This document shows positions 49,067 through 58,687 of a DNA stretch of 64,000 nucleotides, piece by piece. Position 1 is the stretch's first letter, and every line of letters begins with the position of its first letter. The stretch covers positions 40,760-104,759 of the forward strand of contig DXMF01000048.1 in assembly GCA_019414345.1 (NCBI GenBank), read 5' to 3'. The stretch is from Collinsella sp. GTDB lineage: Bacteria; Actinomycetota; Coriobacteriia; Coriobacteriales; Coriobacteriaceae. The notes below the pieces were generated by a model. That model was not told the origin of the DNA and ran no database searches. It saw only the letters and a list, made by a program, of their open reading frames with translations. The position numbers and the translations under genes are program-made.

Positions 49067-52000
49067 ATGAGGTGGACCACTGTTCGAGCGCTTTGCCGCC
49101 GCCTGACCGTTGCCGCGGTGACCCTCACCATGGTGACGGGTTCGTTGCCCGCGGGCGCGTTTGCCGAGACCCTCACCACCGATAGCACCTTTGTGCAGAC
49201 GGATGTCGAACAAGTAGACGATGCCGATGCCGCCGACGCCGCCGACCCCGCGCCCGATGCCGCCGACGCCGCGCCCGATGCCGGCGTTGCCGACCCCACA
49301 GTGCCCGCCGCCGATGACGTCCTTACGCCCCCGGACTCCGAGATTGCATTGGCGGCAGGCCTGACGGGCGCCGGGCAGACCGAGAGCACACCTGCGGGTA
49401 CGCTCGCCACCGATCTTGTCGAGGGCAAGGAACTCGCCGAGCAGCAGAAGCAAGAGGAGGCTTCCGGTGCCGAGGCAACCTGGAACGAGGAACTTGAACT
49501 CTGGGCAACCTCGAAGGGCGCCACGGGCGTAAAAGGCGAATACGATGATGGCTACGTGGCCGGCGAGCAGACTCCCGCGCAGTACTACTTCTCGATTGAT
49601 AGCCTCACCAACGAAATTTCTATCGAGTATGGCGACGCGGGCATTACCACGTTGGAGGTGCCCTCGACCATCGACGACAAAAATGTCGTAAGCCTTACGG
49701 GTATGGGAAGCGCTGCGCTCACATCGATCACCTTCGCCCCTAATTCGCATGTCCGCTCGGTTGGAGGCTTGGGCGGCAGCAGCATCAAAGAGATCGCACT
49801 GCCCGATTCGGTCGAGGAGCTCAAGAGCTATGCATTCTACAAAAGCAAGACGCTCCAAACGGTAACCTGGCCCAACAACGCGGCCTTTACCACGATTCCC
49901 GAGCAGGCCTTTAAGGAATGTGAACAACTTGACGACAAGGTGGTGGCAACGCTGCCGCCTTCGGTCAAAACTATCGACTATCTTGCATTCGCCTATTGCG
50001 GCGTGCCACAGTTCTATGTCTCGGACACAACAGTGCTCACCTTTACGCAGATCAATGTGCCGGGCACGGTGGAGCGGATCGGGCACTATGCCTTTGATGG
50101 GTGCTCGCATGTGTCGTCGGTGACGATCGGCGATGGTGTCAAATCTATCGGGGCGCTCGCGTTCGCCTCTCTTGATCCTGCGATTGCCGGCAAAGAGATT
50201 GTGCTACCCAAAAGCGTGGAAATGATAGAGTGGGGAGCTTTTGAGAACACGAGATACGGAAACGAGACGAACCATAATGCCGTTGCCCTGCGCGTGATGA
50301 ACCCCGATCTTCAGCTTGGTGAGGCGGGCTATCCGGGCGACTATAATGAGCGCGTGACAATCGATGGCGTAACGTATGCGATTCCCTTTAGTGAAGGCCA
50401 GACCATCTATGCCTATGCGACCGATTCGGCTGGCAACCCCTCGATGGTCAAAAAGCTTGCCGATGCCGTGGCCGATCGCAAGGACTCCGTCGATTCCTCG
50501 AAGCCTGCCTACACGTTTGAGTGGATGGGCGAGGCGGCCCAGATCACGGGCAAACTTCCCCAGGGCGCGGCGGCCGTGCTCGTGCAGGCGGGGCAGTCCA
50601 CGCCGCTGGCGGTTGGCGATGACGGCAGCTTTACAGCGGACGCCCTCTCCAAGACGGCAGCCACCCTGCGCATTTCGCTCAGCGGTTACTATGACATGGT
50701 GCTGGCGCGCCCGGGCGACCAGATGACGGGCACATGGAATATCGGAGACATTAAGGCGGAGGACTTTACCAAGATTCCGGCTTCGCGCGCGATTGAGCTC
50801 AACGTGGGCTTTCTTGAACCAATTGTGGGCCAGGATAAGACCGAACGCATTGAGCTCGATAGTCTCGATAACATCGATCTGACGGTGAAGAGCGGCGGCA
50901 AGACGCTTAAGCCTGCCAAGGGTGACAAGGAAAACGACTTCCGTATCCAGGGTACAGCGCTCGTGGTGTCGCAGGCCATTGCCGATGCAGACCAGGATCT
51001 GGAGATAACGCTCGAGCCCAAAGACAGCCTCAAGCTGGGTGGGGCGACGGCGACGGTGAAGCCTTCGGCCGGCAAGGTCGATATCGACTTGAAACCCTGG
51101 GGCACGGCGACGGTCACGACCAAGGGCGACTACCAGGGCGCCAACCGCGTGCTGGTGTTCCGTACGTCCGACGGCAAGCTAGTCGCCGACGGCGTCACCT
51201 ATTTGATGGGTTACGAAGACGATGGCACCACGCCTATCATGAAGGCCGAGACGCCGCGCCTTAAGGCCGGTTCGTACACCATCGTCGCCTTTAACAAGAC
51301 GAGCTACGACATCCAAGCGACGAGCTATTCCACGTTTAGCCGCCTAGGGCTGACCGTGGGTAAGCATATCGCGCAAAAGCAGGTGAAGATTGAGGACGGC
51401 AAACAGCTCGACGTGACGCTCGACGTCCCCACGTTTGACGTGGAGACGTATCGTGCCGAGCGCGGGCTGACGGCGGGCTCGGTTATCGCTGATTCGTCCG
51501 CGGTCGTTGGCGCGGAGACCGAGCTGCGCATTCATTACGAGCTCAAGGACAGCCAGGCTGCCAAGATTGAGATTCCTCTGGCCAAGGATGCCGTCGAGGA
51601 TGTGTCCGCAGGCGCTCGCGAAGCCGGCGCCAGCTCCGATGCCATGTGGGCTGCCACAACTTGGGAGGGCGACAACCTCGTTCTCGATATGAAGAAGAGT
51701 GCGGGCGCCGATGTGTTTGTGCGCTTTAAGCCTAAGGCCGCGGGCATCTATGCCGTCTCGCCGCTTATTACGCTGGGCGAGGTGACATTGCCGCTGGGAA
51801 GCACCACACTCGAGGTTAGCGGATCGCGCATCGAGGTCGACAACACCGACGTTCACAGCCTGCTGGGCAATGTGGCCTACGTGTATGCAGCGCCGGGCAA
51901 GAGCGTGCAGCTCACCGTGGGGACGGGCTCGTCGGCTGCAAAGTACACCGGCAAGACCAATAAACTCGGCCGTGCCAAGATTGAATACGAACTGCCGCAG

Positions 52001-55000
52001 GATACGCTTGCCGCCGAGCGTGTGACGCTCGAAGCGCGCGTGGGCTCGACCGATGTCGCCGCCGCTGCCGCAGAGGTGACGGCTCGCAACTATGTGCGCT
52101 ATGTTCCGGGTGCTTCGGTCTGGAACTTTGATGTGACGTATCGTGGCGGTACGCAAAACCTGGTCAAGGACGGCAAGGACACGGGTAAGAGCCTGTGGAC
52201 CTTCCACCATCTGCCGCAAAAGAAGAACGCCTACTGGACGTTCGATATTACGCTCGAGGTGGGAAACGAAGAGGCCGCCGACACGCTCGACCTGTACGTG
52301 GACTGCGTGGATGGCAAGACGGTGACGATTCCTCTGACTCAAAAGTCGCGCGAGGGCACCCGCGTGCGCTATGCGGCGGAGTATGTGGACGAGGGTTACC
52401 TTAAGCTGCTTAATGAGTTTAACAAGGCGAATGACTCGACCTATGTGAACTGCGGCAACTTTGAGCAAATCTTTATGCCGCAGACCTACCGCATCTCCAA
52501 TGCTCAGCTTATGACCATGCTGAGTTTTGACGCCAACGCTTCGGCCAAAAAGCATTCCGCCGCGGCCGAGGAGCGCCAGCAGGAGTTCTCGAATGCCGTG
52601 CAGCAGTGGCACGAGTATATGATGGATAACTCGTTTAATGATGTCGACGAGGCCTTTAACGACGCGATTGACCAGATGGTCGCCGATGCGTTTGCCGAGG
52701 AGGACAAGGACGGTAAAGAGGACGAAGCCCAAGGTGGAGCTGCCCGTAAGGCTCGTCGCGCCCCTGCCGCCAGCGACGGCGAGGGTGATGGTACTGGCAA
52801 CGACGAGGCCGCGCAGTTTGCGGCTGAGCTCAAGGCCGCGGTCGGCGGGTCGTCGGCGCTGCTGACCCAGCAGGGCGACAGCTATGGCGTCAATGTGGAC
52901 AAGATGATCTTTGAGGATGCTTACGGCACCAGCGAGGATTGGTATCAGGAACTCGCGGCGGCCCAGGGCGCGAACGCTGCGGATGCGGCCGCCATCAAGG
53001 AGCTCGTCGACCATGCATCGCGAGCGGAGTTTATTGCCCAGCAGGCCGAGGATCTGGTGGGCCAGTCGATGGGTATCGGCCAGCTCAACCAATATGGAAG
53101 CTGGAATGACGCAACCGCTGCGGCGCTCAACAAGTGTGCGGGCATTAAGGCCAGCGAGTACAACGGCCAGTCGACGAGCGGGTTTAACGATTTGGGCCAG
53201 GCGCTCGGCAGCTCACTGAGCTACAAGGCGGCTGACGACGATACCGTCAAGGGCTTTAAGGTCGCCGCGCCCGATGGCGAGCAGACGGCCTATATCGAGT
53301 CGGAGTTTATCGAGAACTCCAATAACAACAAGAACCAGGCGCTTCTGTTTAACTCGATCGCCATGCAGTGTGACATTCTGGACAATCTGTACGATAACTG
53401 GAATGTGGTCCATAGCCTCAATAACTCTACGATTCGCGGCTGGCTTATGGCTTGGAAGCGTAACGGCGACGTGAGCGCCCATATGAAGCTCATCCGCACG
53501 ATTCGTTCGCTCAAGAGCTATAAGATCGAGTGCGAGATGTTCGGACAGGTCTTTAAGACCGATGCGTGGAAGGCGGCCGGCCAGGCGTTTCCCGCGGCGA
53601 CCCAGGGCATCGGCATCTTTACCGGCATTTACGGCGTGAACGATGCCAGCAAGAACTGGGAGAACGTGAACGTCCGTATGCAGAAGGTGAAGGGCGAGCG
53701 CGAGGGCTATGAGCTTCAGCATACGCGCCTGCTTGCCAAGCCCGAGAAGACCGAGGACGACTGGAAGTGCATTTACGCGCTGCGCGACGCCATGGAGAAG
53801 GCGCGTGCGTTTGAGGATCTGCTGCATCGCCAGCTCTGCCACGACAGCACCGATGTGGCGGTGGGCTCCATTATGACAATCGCCGGCGTGCTGACGGCCG
53901 GTTCGGCGGGTACCGTGGTGGGCGCTGCCTATGACGCGGCTTCGCCCAGCGTAGGTTCGGAGCGCGCGATTAAGCTGACCAATGCCGAATGCGCCTACGA
54001 TGTTGCCTGCGAGCAGGTGGAGCGCGCGTGCCAGAATCGTATTACGGTCAACTGGGGCGAGCTGACTGATACCGAGGTCTACAAGGCCAACAAGGACGGC
54101 TTGATCTCGGACGAGAAGATGCAGTCGATCTTCGAGGCGCGTTATCGCAATGTGGCTGCCAAGGCTGCACCCGACCCTGCGGGCGTGGTGTACGAGGGCC
54201 TGCTGTCCAATACGGTTGAAGGCGCGACGGTTGAGCTGTGGAGCGCCGACGATGCGGCCGGTACCAATGCAGTGCGTTGGGATGCCGAGGAGTATGAGCA
54301 GGACAATCCGCTTGCAACGGGTGCGGACGGTGCGTACAACTGGAATACGCCGACCGGCTGGTATCAGGTGCGCGTGACCAAGGACGGGTATGAGGAGGCG
54401 CGTTCGGCCTGGCTGCGCGTGCCGCCGATTCAGACTGAGGTGAACATTGGCTTGGCGTCGACGGCGGCGCCCGAGGTGGCTTCGGCCCATGCCTATACCG
54501 ATTGCGTCGAGGTTGAGTTTGCGCAGTATATGGATGCGAGTGACGATACCCTGGCCGCATTGTGCGCGCAGGGCTTGGGCGACGTGACGTATACGTGGCT
54601 CGATAAGCAGGACGATCCCAATGGCAAGCCGCTGTCGCGCGTGCTGCGTATTCGCTATGCCGATGCGTGTGAGGTGGGCTCGACGGTGTCGTTTGAGCTC
54701 GACGGTGCTCGCAACTACGCCGGCACGGCCATGGCGCGCTGGGCAAGCGGCGAGCTTGTCGTGGGCGTTCGTGCCGACAAACTCAAGCTCAACGTGGAGC
54801 AGGCCGTGACCATGCTTGAGGGCAGTGACTTTGAGCTGGTGGCGCACGTGACCGATAAGGCGGGCAAGCCGTTTGCGGGCGCCAAGGTTAGTGTTGGGCT
54901 GGAGTCCTCGGCTATCTGCTCTGTCGATGCCAACCAGGCCGTGACGGGCGAGGACGGCGCGGCGACGTTTGTGCTGCATGGTGCTCTGCCCGGTTTGACG

Positions 55001-55678
55001 ACGTTGACGGCGGCGGTGGACGGCACGGCGCTGTCCAAGCAGGTCGACGTTCGCGTGTCTGCCGAGGCAGTGCGACCGGCGCGACCGGTGGCGACGATTG
55101 GTGCGACGACGTTTGGTGCATGGTCGCCCAAGGAGAACTACATTACGGTGCCCAAGGGCACGAAGCTGGAGCTTTCTGCCGAGGATGGCACGACGATTTG
55201 GTACACCACCAACGACACCTGCCCCTGCCGTGACGAAGGCCGCGTAAAGTACACCGAGCCTATTGCGCTCGATAGCAACATGTATGTGCGCATTGCGGCA
55301 CAGCGCCCTGGCATGTCGTACAGCGAGTATTCCGAGCGTCTGAACATTACGATTACGGTGACCGATGAGCCGGCGCCTGAGCCGACGCCCGATCCCGGTC
55401 TGAAGCCGGAGCCTGAGCCGACGCCTGACGGCGGCGAGCAGGGTGGCGGTACGGATGGCTCTGGTGGCGCCGGGGTCCCTGCGGGCAGTTCGACTTCGAC
55501 GACGACCACGGTGACGACGAACAAGTCCAAGGGTAAGGGCAAGAACGGCAAGAAGTCCGGTGGCACGGAGCTTGCCGGCACGGGTGACTCCGCCGCGATG
55601 ACGGTCGCTGCCCTGGGCATCGCCGGTGCAACCGTTGCCGCAGCCGGCATCGCCGCGACCAAGCGCCGCAAGCATTAG
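49067..55678 (+). CDS. Giant LRR and Ig-like surface protein (LAGTG)
   Basis: The 2203-residue product starts at the ATG at 49067 behind GGAAAGGAA. A signal peptide ends at GAFA. Residues 175-408 are BspA-type LRR_5 repeats (SVEELKSYAFYKSKTLQTV, VERIGHYAFDGCSHVSSVTIGDGVKSIGALAF). Beta modules follow to about 1140. A long helical region (1145-1700) contains the hydrophobic DVAVGSIMTIAGVLTAGSAG. Then come a carboxypeptidase-regulatory-like domain (1705-1798), a Big-1-like Ig domain (1904-1998), a chitobiase C-terminal-like domain (2004-2098), a Pro/Gly linker and LAGTGD with a membrane helix and KRRKH. LAGTG fits the LAXTG motif of class E sortases. BspA-type LRR proteins commonly mediate adhesion; the ligand is unknown. 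Confidence 0.85.
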   Translation: MRWTTVRALCRRLTVAAVTLTMVTGSLPAGAFAETLTTDSTFVQTDVEQVDDADAADAADPAPDAADAAPDAGVADPTVPAADDVLTPPDSEIALAAGLTGAGQTESTPAGTLATDLVEGKELAEQQKQEEASGAEATWNEELELWATSKGATGVKGEYDDGYVAGEQTPAQYYFSIDSLTNEISIEYGDAGITTLEVPSTIDDKNVVSLTGMGSAALTSITFAPNSHVRSVGGLGGSSIKEIALPDSVEELKSYAFYKSKTLQTVTWPNNAAFTTIPEQAFKECEQLDDKVVATLPPSVKTIDYLAFAYCGVPQFYVSDTTVLTFTQINVPGTVERIGHYAFDGCSHVSSVTIGDGVKSIGALAFASLDPAIAGKEIVLPKSVEMIEWGAFENTRYGNETNHNAVALRVMNPDLQLGEAGYPGDYNERVTIDGVTYAIPFSEGQTIYAYATDSAGNPSMVKKLADAVADRKDSVDSSKPAYTFEWMGEAAQITGKLPQGAAAVLVQAGQSTPLAVGDDGSFTADALSKTAATLRISLSGYYDMVLARPGDQMTGTWNIGDIKAEDFTKIPASRAIELNVGFLEPIVGQDKTERIELDSLDNIDLTVKSGGKTLKPAKGDKENDFRIQGTALVVSQAIADADQDLEITLEPKDSLKLGGATATVKPSAGKVDIDLKPWGTATVTTKGDYQGANRVLVFRTSDGKLVADGVTYLMGYEDDGTTPIMKAETPRLKAGSYTIVAFNKTSYDIQATSYSTFSRLGLTVGKHIAQKQVKIEDGKQLDVTLDVPTFDVETYRAERGLTAGSVIADSSAVVGAETELRIHYELKDSQAAKIEIPLAKDAVEDVSAGAREAGASSDAMWAATTWEGDNLVLDMKKSAGADVFVRFKPKAAGIYAVSPLITLGEVTLPLGSTTLEVSGSRIEVDNTDVHSLLGNVAYVYAAPGKSVQLTVGTGSSAAKYTGKTNKLGRAKIEYELPQDTLAAERVTLEARVGSTDVAAAAAEVTARNYVRYVPGASVWNFDVTYRGGTQNLVKDGKDTGKSLWTFHHLPQKKNAYWTFDITLEVGNEEAADTLDLYVDCVDGKTVTIPLTQKSREGTRVRYAAEYVDEGYLKLLNEFNKANDSTYVNCGNFEQIFMPQTYRISNAQLMTMLSFDANASAKKHSAAAEERQQEFSNAVQQWHEYMMDNSFNDVDEAFNDAIDQMVADAFAEEDKDGKEDEAQGGAARKARRAPAASDGEGDGTGNDEAAQFAAELKAAVGGSSALLTQQGDSYGVNVDKMIFEDAYGTSEDWYQELAAAQGANAADAAAIKELVDHASRAEFIAQQAEDLVGQSMGIGQLNQYGSWNDATAAALNKCAGIKASEYNGQSTSGFNDLGQALGSSLSYKAADDDTVKGFKVAAPDGEQTAYIESEFIENSNNNKNQALLFNSIAMQCDILDNLYDNWNVVHSLNNSTIRGWLMAWKRNGDVSAHMKLIRTIRSLKSYKIECEMFGQVFKTDAWKAAGQAFPAATQGIGIFTGIYGVNDASKNWENVNVRMQKVKGEREGYELQHTRLLAKPEKTEDDWKCIYALRDAMEKARAFEDLLHRQLCHDSTDVAVGSIMTIAGVLTAGSAGTVVGAAYDAASPSVGSERAIKLTNAECAYDVACEQVERACQNRITVNWGELTDTEVYKANKDGLISDEKMQSIFEARYRNVAAKAAPDPAGVVYEGLLSNTVEGATVELWSADDAAGTNAVRWDAEEYEQDNPLATGADGAYNWNTPTGWYQVRVTKDGYEEARSAWLRVPPIQTEVNIGLASTAAPEVASAHAYTDCVEVEFAQYMDASDDTLAALCAQGLGDVTYTWLDKQDDPNGKPLSRVLRIRYADACEVGSTVSFELDGARNYAGTAMARWASGELVVGVRADKLKLNVEQAVTMLEGSDFELVAHVTDKAGKPFAGAKVSVGLESSAICSVDANQAVTGEDGAATFVLHGALPGLTTLTAAVDGTALSKQVDVRVSAEAVRPARPVATIGATTFGAWSPKENYITVPKGTKLELSAEDGTTIWYTTNDTCPCRDEGRVKYTEPIALDSNMYVRIAAQRPGMSYSEYSERLNITITVTDEPAPEPTPDPGLKPEPEPTPDGGEQGGGTDGSGGAGVPAGSSTSTTTTVTTNKSKGKGKNGKKSGGTELAGTGDSAAMTVAALGIAGATVAAAGIAATKRRKH

Positions 55679-55704
55679 AGCTGGGTGACGGCTCTCGTTC
55701 TCGG

Positions 55705-55935
55705 CCTCAGTAAAATCTCGATCTGTAACACCAAACTGCCCAAAACGGCTCTAGATGTTACAGATTGAGATGAACCGAATGGCCGCCAATCTAATGTCTC
55801 GATCTGTAACACCAGGCGGGGAATTTGACCTCTAACTGTTACAGATTGAGATGAACAGGTGGATGTTCGCACAATATCTTGATCTGTAACAACTACAAGG
55901 CTCAACAGGGTCTAACTGTTACAGATTGAGACAAA
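55705..55935. repeat. Triple hairpin array, TCTCRATCTGTAACA family, copy 2
   Basis: Three units at about 55715-55771, 55796-55852 and 55877-55932. Whole stretches match array 1, including GATGAACCGAATGGCCGCCA and AACTACAAGGCTCAACAGGG. Arrays 1 and 2 are therefore duplicates, not independent insertions. Confidence 0.88.
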
Positions 55936-55965
55936 CGTCGGAATTGGTTCGCCGGCCAAGTCCCC

Positions 55966-56002
55966 AACCACCACAAAGGTGCCTGTCCCCATCGTGGTGG
56001 TT
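55966..56002. repeat. CCACAAAGG hairpin after array 2
   Basis: AACCACCACAAAGG with ATCGTGGTGGTT arms; the inner part has diverged. The order array then CCACAAAGG hairpin repeats the layout after surface protein 1. Confidence 0.75.
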
Positions 56003-56016
56003 TGGGCGGTCGGCAT

Positions 56017-56056
56017 AGAAAAAGTCCCCGCCGGGCGTGTGCTCGACGGGGACTTT
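56017..56056 (-). terminator. Terminator of the nfnA-nfnB unit
   Basis: AAAGTCCCCG / CGGGGACTTT arms with a 16-base loop; on the minus strand TTTTTCTATG follows. It lies 28 bases beyond the nfnB stop. Confidence 0.88.
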
Positions 56057-56084
56057 GCCGTTTGATGGCTAGCGCTGTGGGTGA

Positions 56085-57494
56085 TTACTCGCCCAGCAGG
56101 CTCTTGGTGATGGAAGCAGCGGCCTTCTTGCCGGCGCCCATCGCCAGAATGACCGTAGCGGCACCGGTGACGATGTCGCCGCCGGCCCAGATGCGGGGAT
56201 CGGTGGTCTGGCCGGTCTCCTCGTCGGCAACGATGTAGCCCCACTTGTTGAGCTCCATCTTGCCGCCGATCTTGGCAGCGAAGGGGTTGGCGTTGGTGCC
56301 GATAGCCGAGATCGCGACGTCGCAGGGGATTTCCTCGATGGCGCCCTCGATGGGCACCGGGCGACGACGGCCGGACTCGTCGGGCTCGCCGAGCTCCATC
56401 TTCTGGACCTTGACGGCGCACACGGAGCCGTCCTCGCCAGCGACAAACTCGAGCGGGGAGACGAGCGGCAGGACCTCGACGCCCTCGGCCTTAGCATGGT
56501 GCAGCTCGGCGCGACGGCAGGGCATCTCGTCCTCGGTACGACGGTAGGCGATGATGGCGTGCTCGGCGCCCAGGCGCTTGGCGGTACGGACGGCGTCCAT
56601 AGCCACGTTGCCGCCACCAAAGACGACGACGTTCTTGCCGTGCTTGGTGGGGGTGTCGTACTCGGGGAACTTGTTGGCCTTCATCAGGTTCACGCGGGTG
56701 AGGTACTCGTTGGCGAAGAAGACGTTGGGCAGGTTCTCGCCGGGGACGTTGAGGAACTTGGGCAGGCCAGCGCCGGTCGCCACGTAGATGGCGTCGAAGC
56801 CCTGCTCGAACAGCTCCTCGGCCGTGGCCATGTTGCCCACGACGGAGTTGTACTCAAACTTGACGCCCATGTCCTCCAGGCCGTCAATCTCGCGCTTGAC
56901 GACTGCCTTGGGCAGACGGAACTCGGGGATGCCGTAGACCAGCACGCCGCCGCCGGTAAAGAATGCCTCAAAGACGGTGACGTCAAAGCCGTTGCGGGCG
57001 AGCTCGCCGGCGCAGGTGATGCCGGACGGGCCGGAGCCGACGACGGCGACCTTCTTGCCGTTCTTGGGGGCCATCTTGGGCGTGGAGGCGAGCTCGGGGC
57101 GGTCACCCAGGAAGCGCTCGAGCTGGCCGATGGCCACGGGCTCGGACTTCTTGCCACGGATGCACTTGCCCTCGCACTGGTTCTCCTGCGGGCAGACGCG
57201 GCCGCAGATGGCGGGAAGCATGGAGTCCTCGCGGATGGTATCGAGGGCGCCGCCAAAGTCCTTCTCGCGGATCTGCTCGATAAAGCGGGGAATGTTGATG
57301 TTGACGGGGCAGCCCTCGACACAGAACGGCTTCTTGCAGTTGAGGCAGCGCTCGGCCTCGGCCAGCGCCATCTCCTCGGTGAAGCCCTTGTCGACGGGGC
57401 GGAAGTCGCAGGCGCGCTCGGCAGCCGGCTCCTCGTTATCGGGGGTGCGGGGCGACTTCATATCGGCAACGAAACGACCGTTAACTAGTGGCAT
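56085..57494 (-). CDS. nfnB: NfnB/GltA-type NADPH oxidoreductase subunit
   Basis: The 469-residue product belongs to the glutamate synthase small-subunit family. Cys-rich motifs CLNCKKPFCVEGCPVNINIP and ICGRVCPQENQCEGKC bind two [4Fe-4S] clusters. An FAD site is at VAVVGSGPSGITCAGELA and an NADPH site at VVFGGGNVAMDAVRTAKRLG. No large GltB is near; the partner encoded just upstream is an NfnA-type subunit. The pair therefore fits NADH-dependent ferredoxin:NADP+ oxidoreductase, an electron-bifurcating transhydrogenase of anaerobes. Databases often label it gltA or sudA. It overlaps the nfnA end by 10 bases. Confidence 0.88.
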   Translation of the reverse strand: MPLVNGRFVADMKSPRTPDNEEPAAERACDFRPVDKGFTEEMALAEAERCLNCKKPFCVEGCPVNINIPRFIEQIREKDFGGALDTIREDSMLPAICGRVCPQENQCEGKCIRGKKSEPVAIGQLERFLGDRPELASTPKMAPKNGKKVAVVGSGPSGITCAGELARNGFDVTVFEAFFTGGGVLVYGIPEFRLPKAVVKREIDGLEDMGVKFEYNSVVGNMATAEELFEQGFDAIYVATGAGLPKFLNVPGENLPNVFFANEYLTRVNLMKANKFPEYDTPTKHGKNVVVFGGGNVAMDAVRTAKRLGAEHAIIAYRRTEDEMPCRRAELHHAKAEGVEVLPLVSPLEFVAGEDGSVCAVKVQKMELGEPDESGRRRPVPIEGAIEEIPCDVAISAIGTNANPFAAKIGGKMELNKWGYIVADEETGQTTDPRIWAGGDIVTGAATVILAMGAGKKAAASITKSLLGE

Positions 57495-58324
57495 GCGCAG
57501 CTCTTTTCCTCATAGGCCTTGAGGGACTCGCCCTCTTCGGAACGGTAAGCGGCCTGGCGGGCACGAAGGTCATCCCAGTCGACCAGGGTGGCATCGAAGT
57601 CGGGGCCGTCGACGCAAGCGAACTTAGTCACGCCGCCCACCTCGACGCGGCAGCAGCCGCACATGCCGGTGCCGTCAACCATGATGGGGTTGAGCGACGC
57701 GGTGATGGGGGTGTCGTACTTCTGGGCGGTGAGGGTCGAGAACTTCATCATCGGAACGGGGCCGACGCAGAAGACCTGGCTCACGGCCTTGTCCTGCAGC
57801 AGGCGCTCCAGCGGAGCGGTGACAACGCCCTGCTCGCCGTAGGAGCCGTCGTCAGTGGTGATGTGGATGTGGTCCTCGTCGAGGAGCTCGCGGAACTGGT
57901 CCTCCATGAGCAGGAGGTCCTTGGTGCGGGCGCCCATGATGGCGTGCACCTCGTGACCGGTCTCGACCAGGTGTTTGGCGACCGGGAAGGCAATTGCCAG
58001 GCCGACGCCGCCGCCAATGACGGCGCAGGGGCCCTCGGCCATCTCGGTGGGAACTCCCAGCGGGCCCACGACGTCGCGCAGCGACTCGCCGGCCTCATAG
58101 GTGGAAAGCATCTCGGTGGTCTTGCCGATCACCATAAAGATGAACTCGACCCAACCCTCGTCACCGTTCCAGCCAGCCAGGGTAAACGGGACACGCTCGC
58201 CCGTCTCGTTGGCGCGAACCATGAGGAACTGTCCAGCGTGCGCATGCTTGGCGATTGCGGGCGCCTCGATGCGGAACTTGAACACCTTCTCAGAGAACTG
58301 CGTCTTCTCCAGGATCTTATACAT
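57485..58324 (-). CDS. nfnA: NfnA-type FAD/NAD-binding subunit
   Basis: The 279-residue product resembles the PyrK/sulfide dehydrogenase electron-transfer subunit. FAD binding is seen at GERVPFTLAGW and NAD binding at CAVIGGGVGLAIAFPVAKHL. The [2Fe-2S] cluster ligands lie in GMCGCCRVEVGG and FACVDGPDFDA. With NfnB it would couple NADH, NADPH and ferredoxin. GAGAGGGG lies upstream of the ATG on the minus strand. Confidence 0.87.
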   Translation of the reverse strand: MYKILEKTQFSEKVFKFRIEAPAIAKHAHAGQFLMVRANETGERVPFTLAGWNGDEGWVEFIFMVIGKTTEMLSTYEAGESLRDVVGPLGVPTEMAEGPCAVIGGGVGLAIAFPVAKHLVETGHEVHAIMGARTKDLLLMEDQFRELLDEDHIHITTDDGSYGEQGVVTAPLERLLQDKAVSQVFCVGPVPMMKFSTLTAQKYDTPITASLNPIMVDGTGMCGCCRVEVGGVTKFACVDGPDFDATLVDWDDLRARQAAYRSEEGESLKAYEEKSCACH

Positions 58325-58483
58325 AGAACCCCTCTCTTGTTAGGGCGGCCGAACCGTGCCTCCACGGAAATGGACGGCAGCCCGAATAAAACCGTACGCG
58401 CACAGGCGTTGTGCAGACATACGGTGCAAATTATACCCTCATGGACATGCTGTTTACGTGTATCTTCGGCAGGCGGAAAAGTG

Positions 58484-58518
58484 ACCTGCCAAAAAGGGAC
58501 AGGTTTATTTCGGCAGGT
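58484..58518. repeat. GGGAC hairpin with ACCTGCC arms, copy a
   Basis: ACCTGCC / GGCAGGT arms around AAAAAGGGACAGGTTTATTTC. It pairs in opposite orientation with copy b at 58645. Confidence 0.85.
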
Positions 58519-58535
58519 TTTATCAGGCAAAACGG

Positions 58536-58579
58536 CAAAGGGGGCCGGCCTCGCGCTTTGGTGAGGCCGGCCCCCTTTG
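58536..58579. repeat. Perfect 17-bp-arm palindrome
   Basis: CAAAGGGGGCCGGCCTC / GAGGCCGGCCCCCTTTG around GCGCTTTGGT. It lies between two inverted GGGAC hairpins. It could stop transcription from either side; CTTTG follows rather than a long T run. Confidence 0.85.
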
Positions 58580-58644
58580 AGGCATTGCATATGTATGGCG
58601 GCGCAGGGTTTATTACGATGCGGCCGTTGCGGCGTTTCCGCACA

Positions 58645-58687
58645 TAAAACCTGCCAAAATAAACCTGTCCCTTTTTGGTAGGTTTTA
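58645..58687. repeat. GGGAC hairpin with TAAAACCTGCC arms, copy b
   Basis: TAAAACCTGCCA / TTGGTAGGTTTTA arms around AAATAAACCTGTCCCTTT. The right end supplies the pth stop codon on the minus strand (58685-58687), as the left arm at 36334 does for purF. Confidence 0.85.

Noticed and set aside
56085..57494. Glutamate synthase small subunit working with GltB
   Set aside because: No large subunit is nearby, and the overlapping partner gene encodes an NfnA-type [2Fe-2S] flavoprotein, so NfnB is the better reading.
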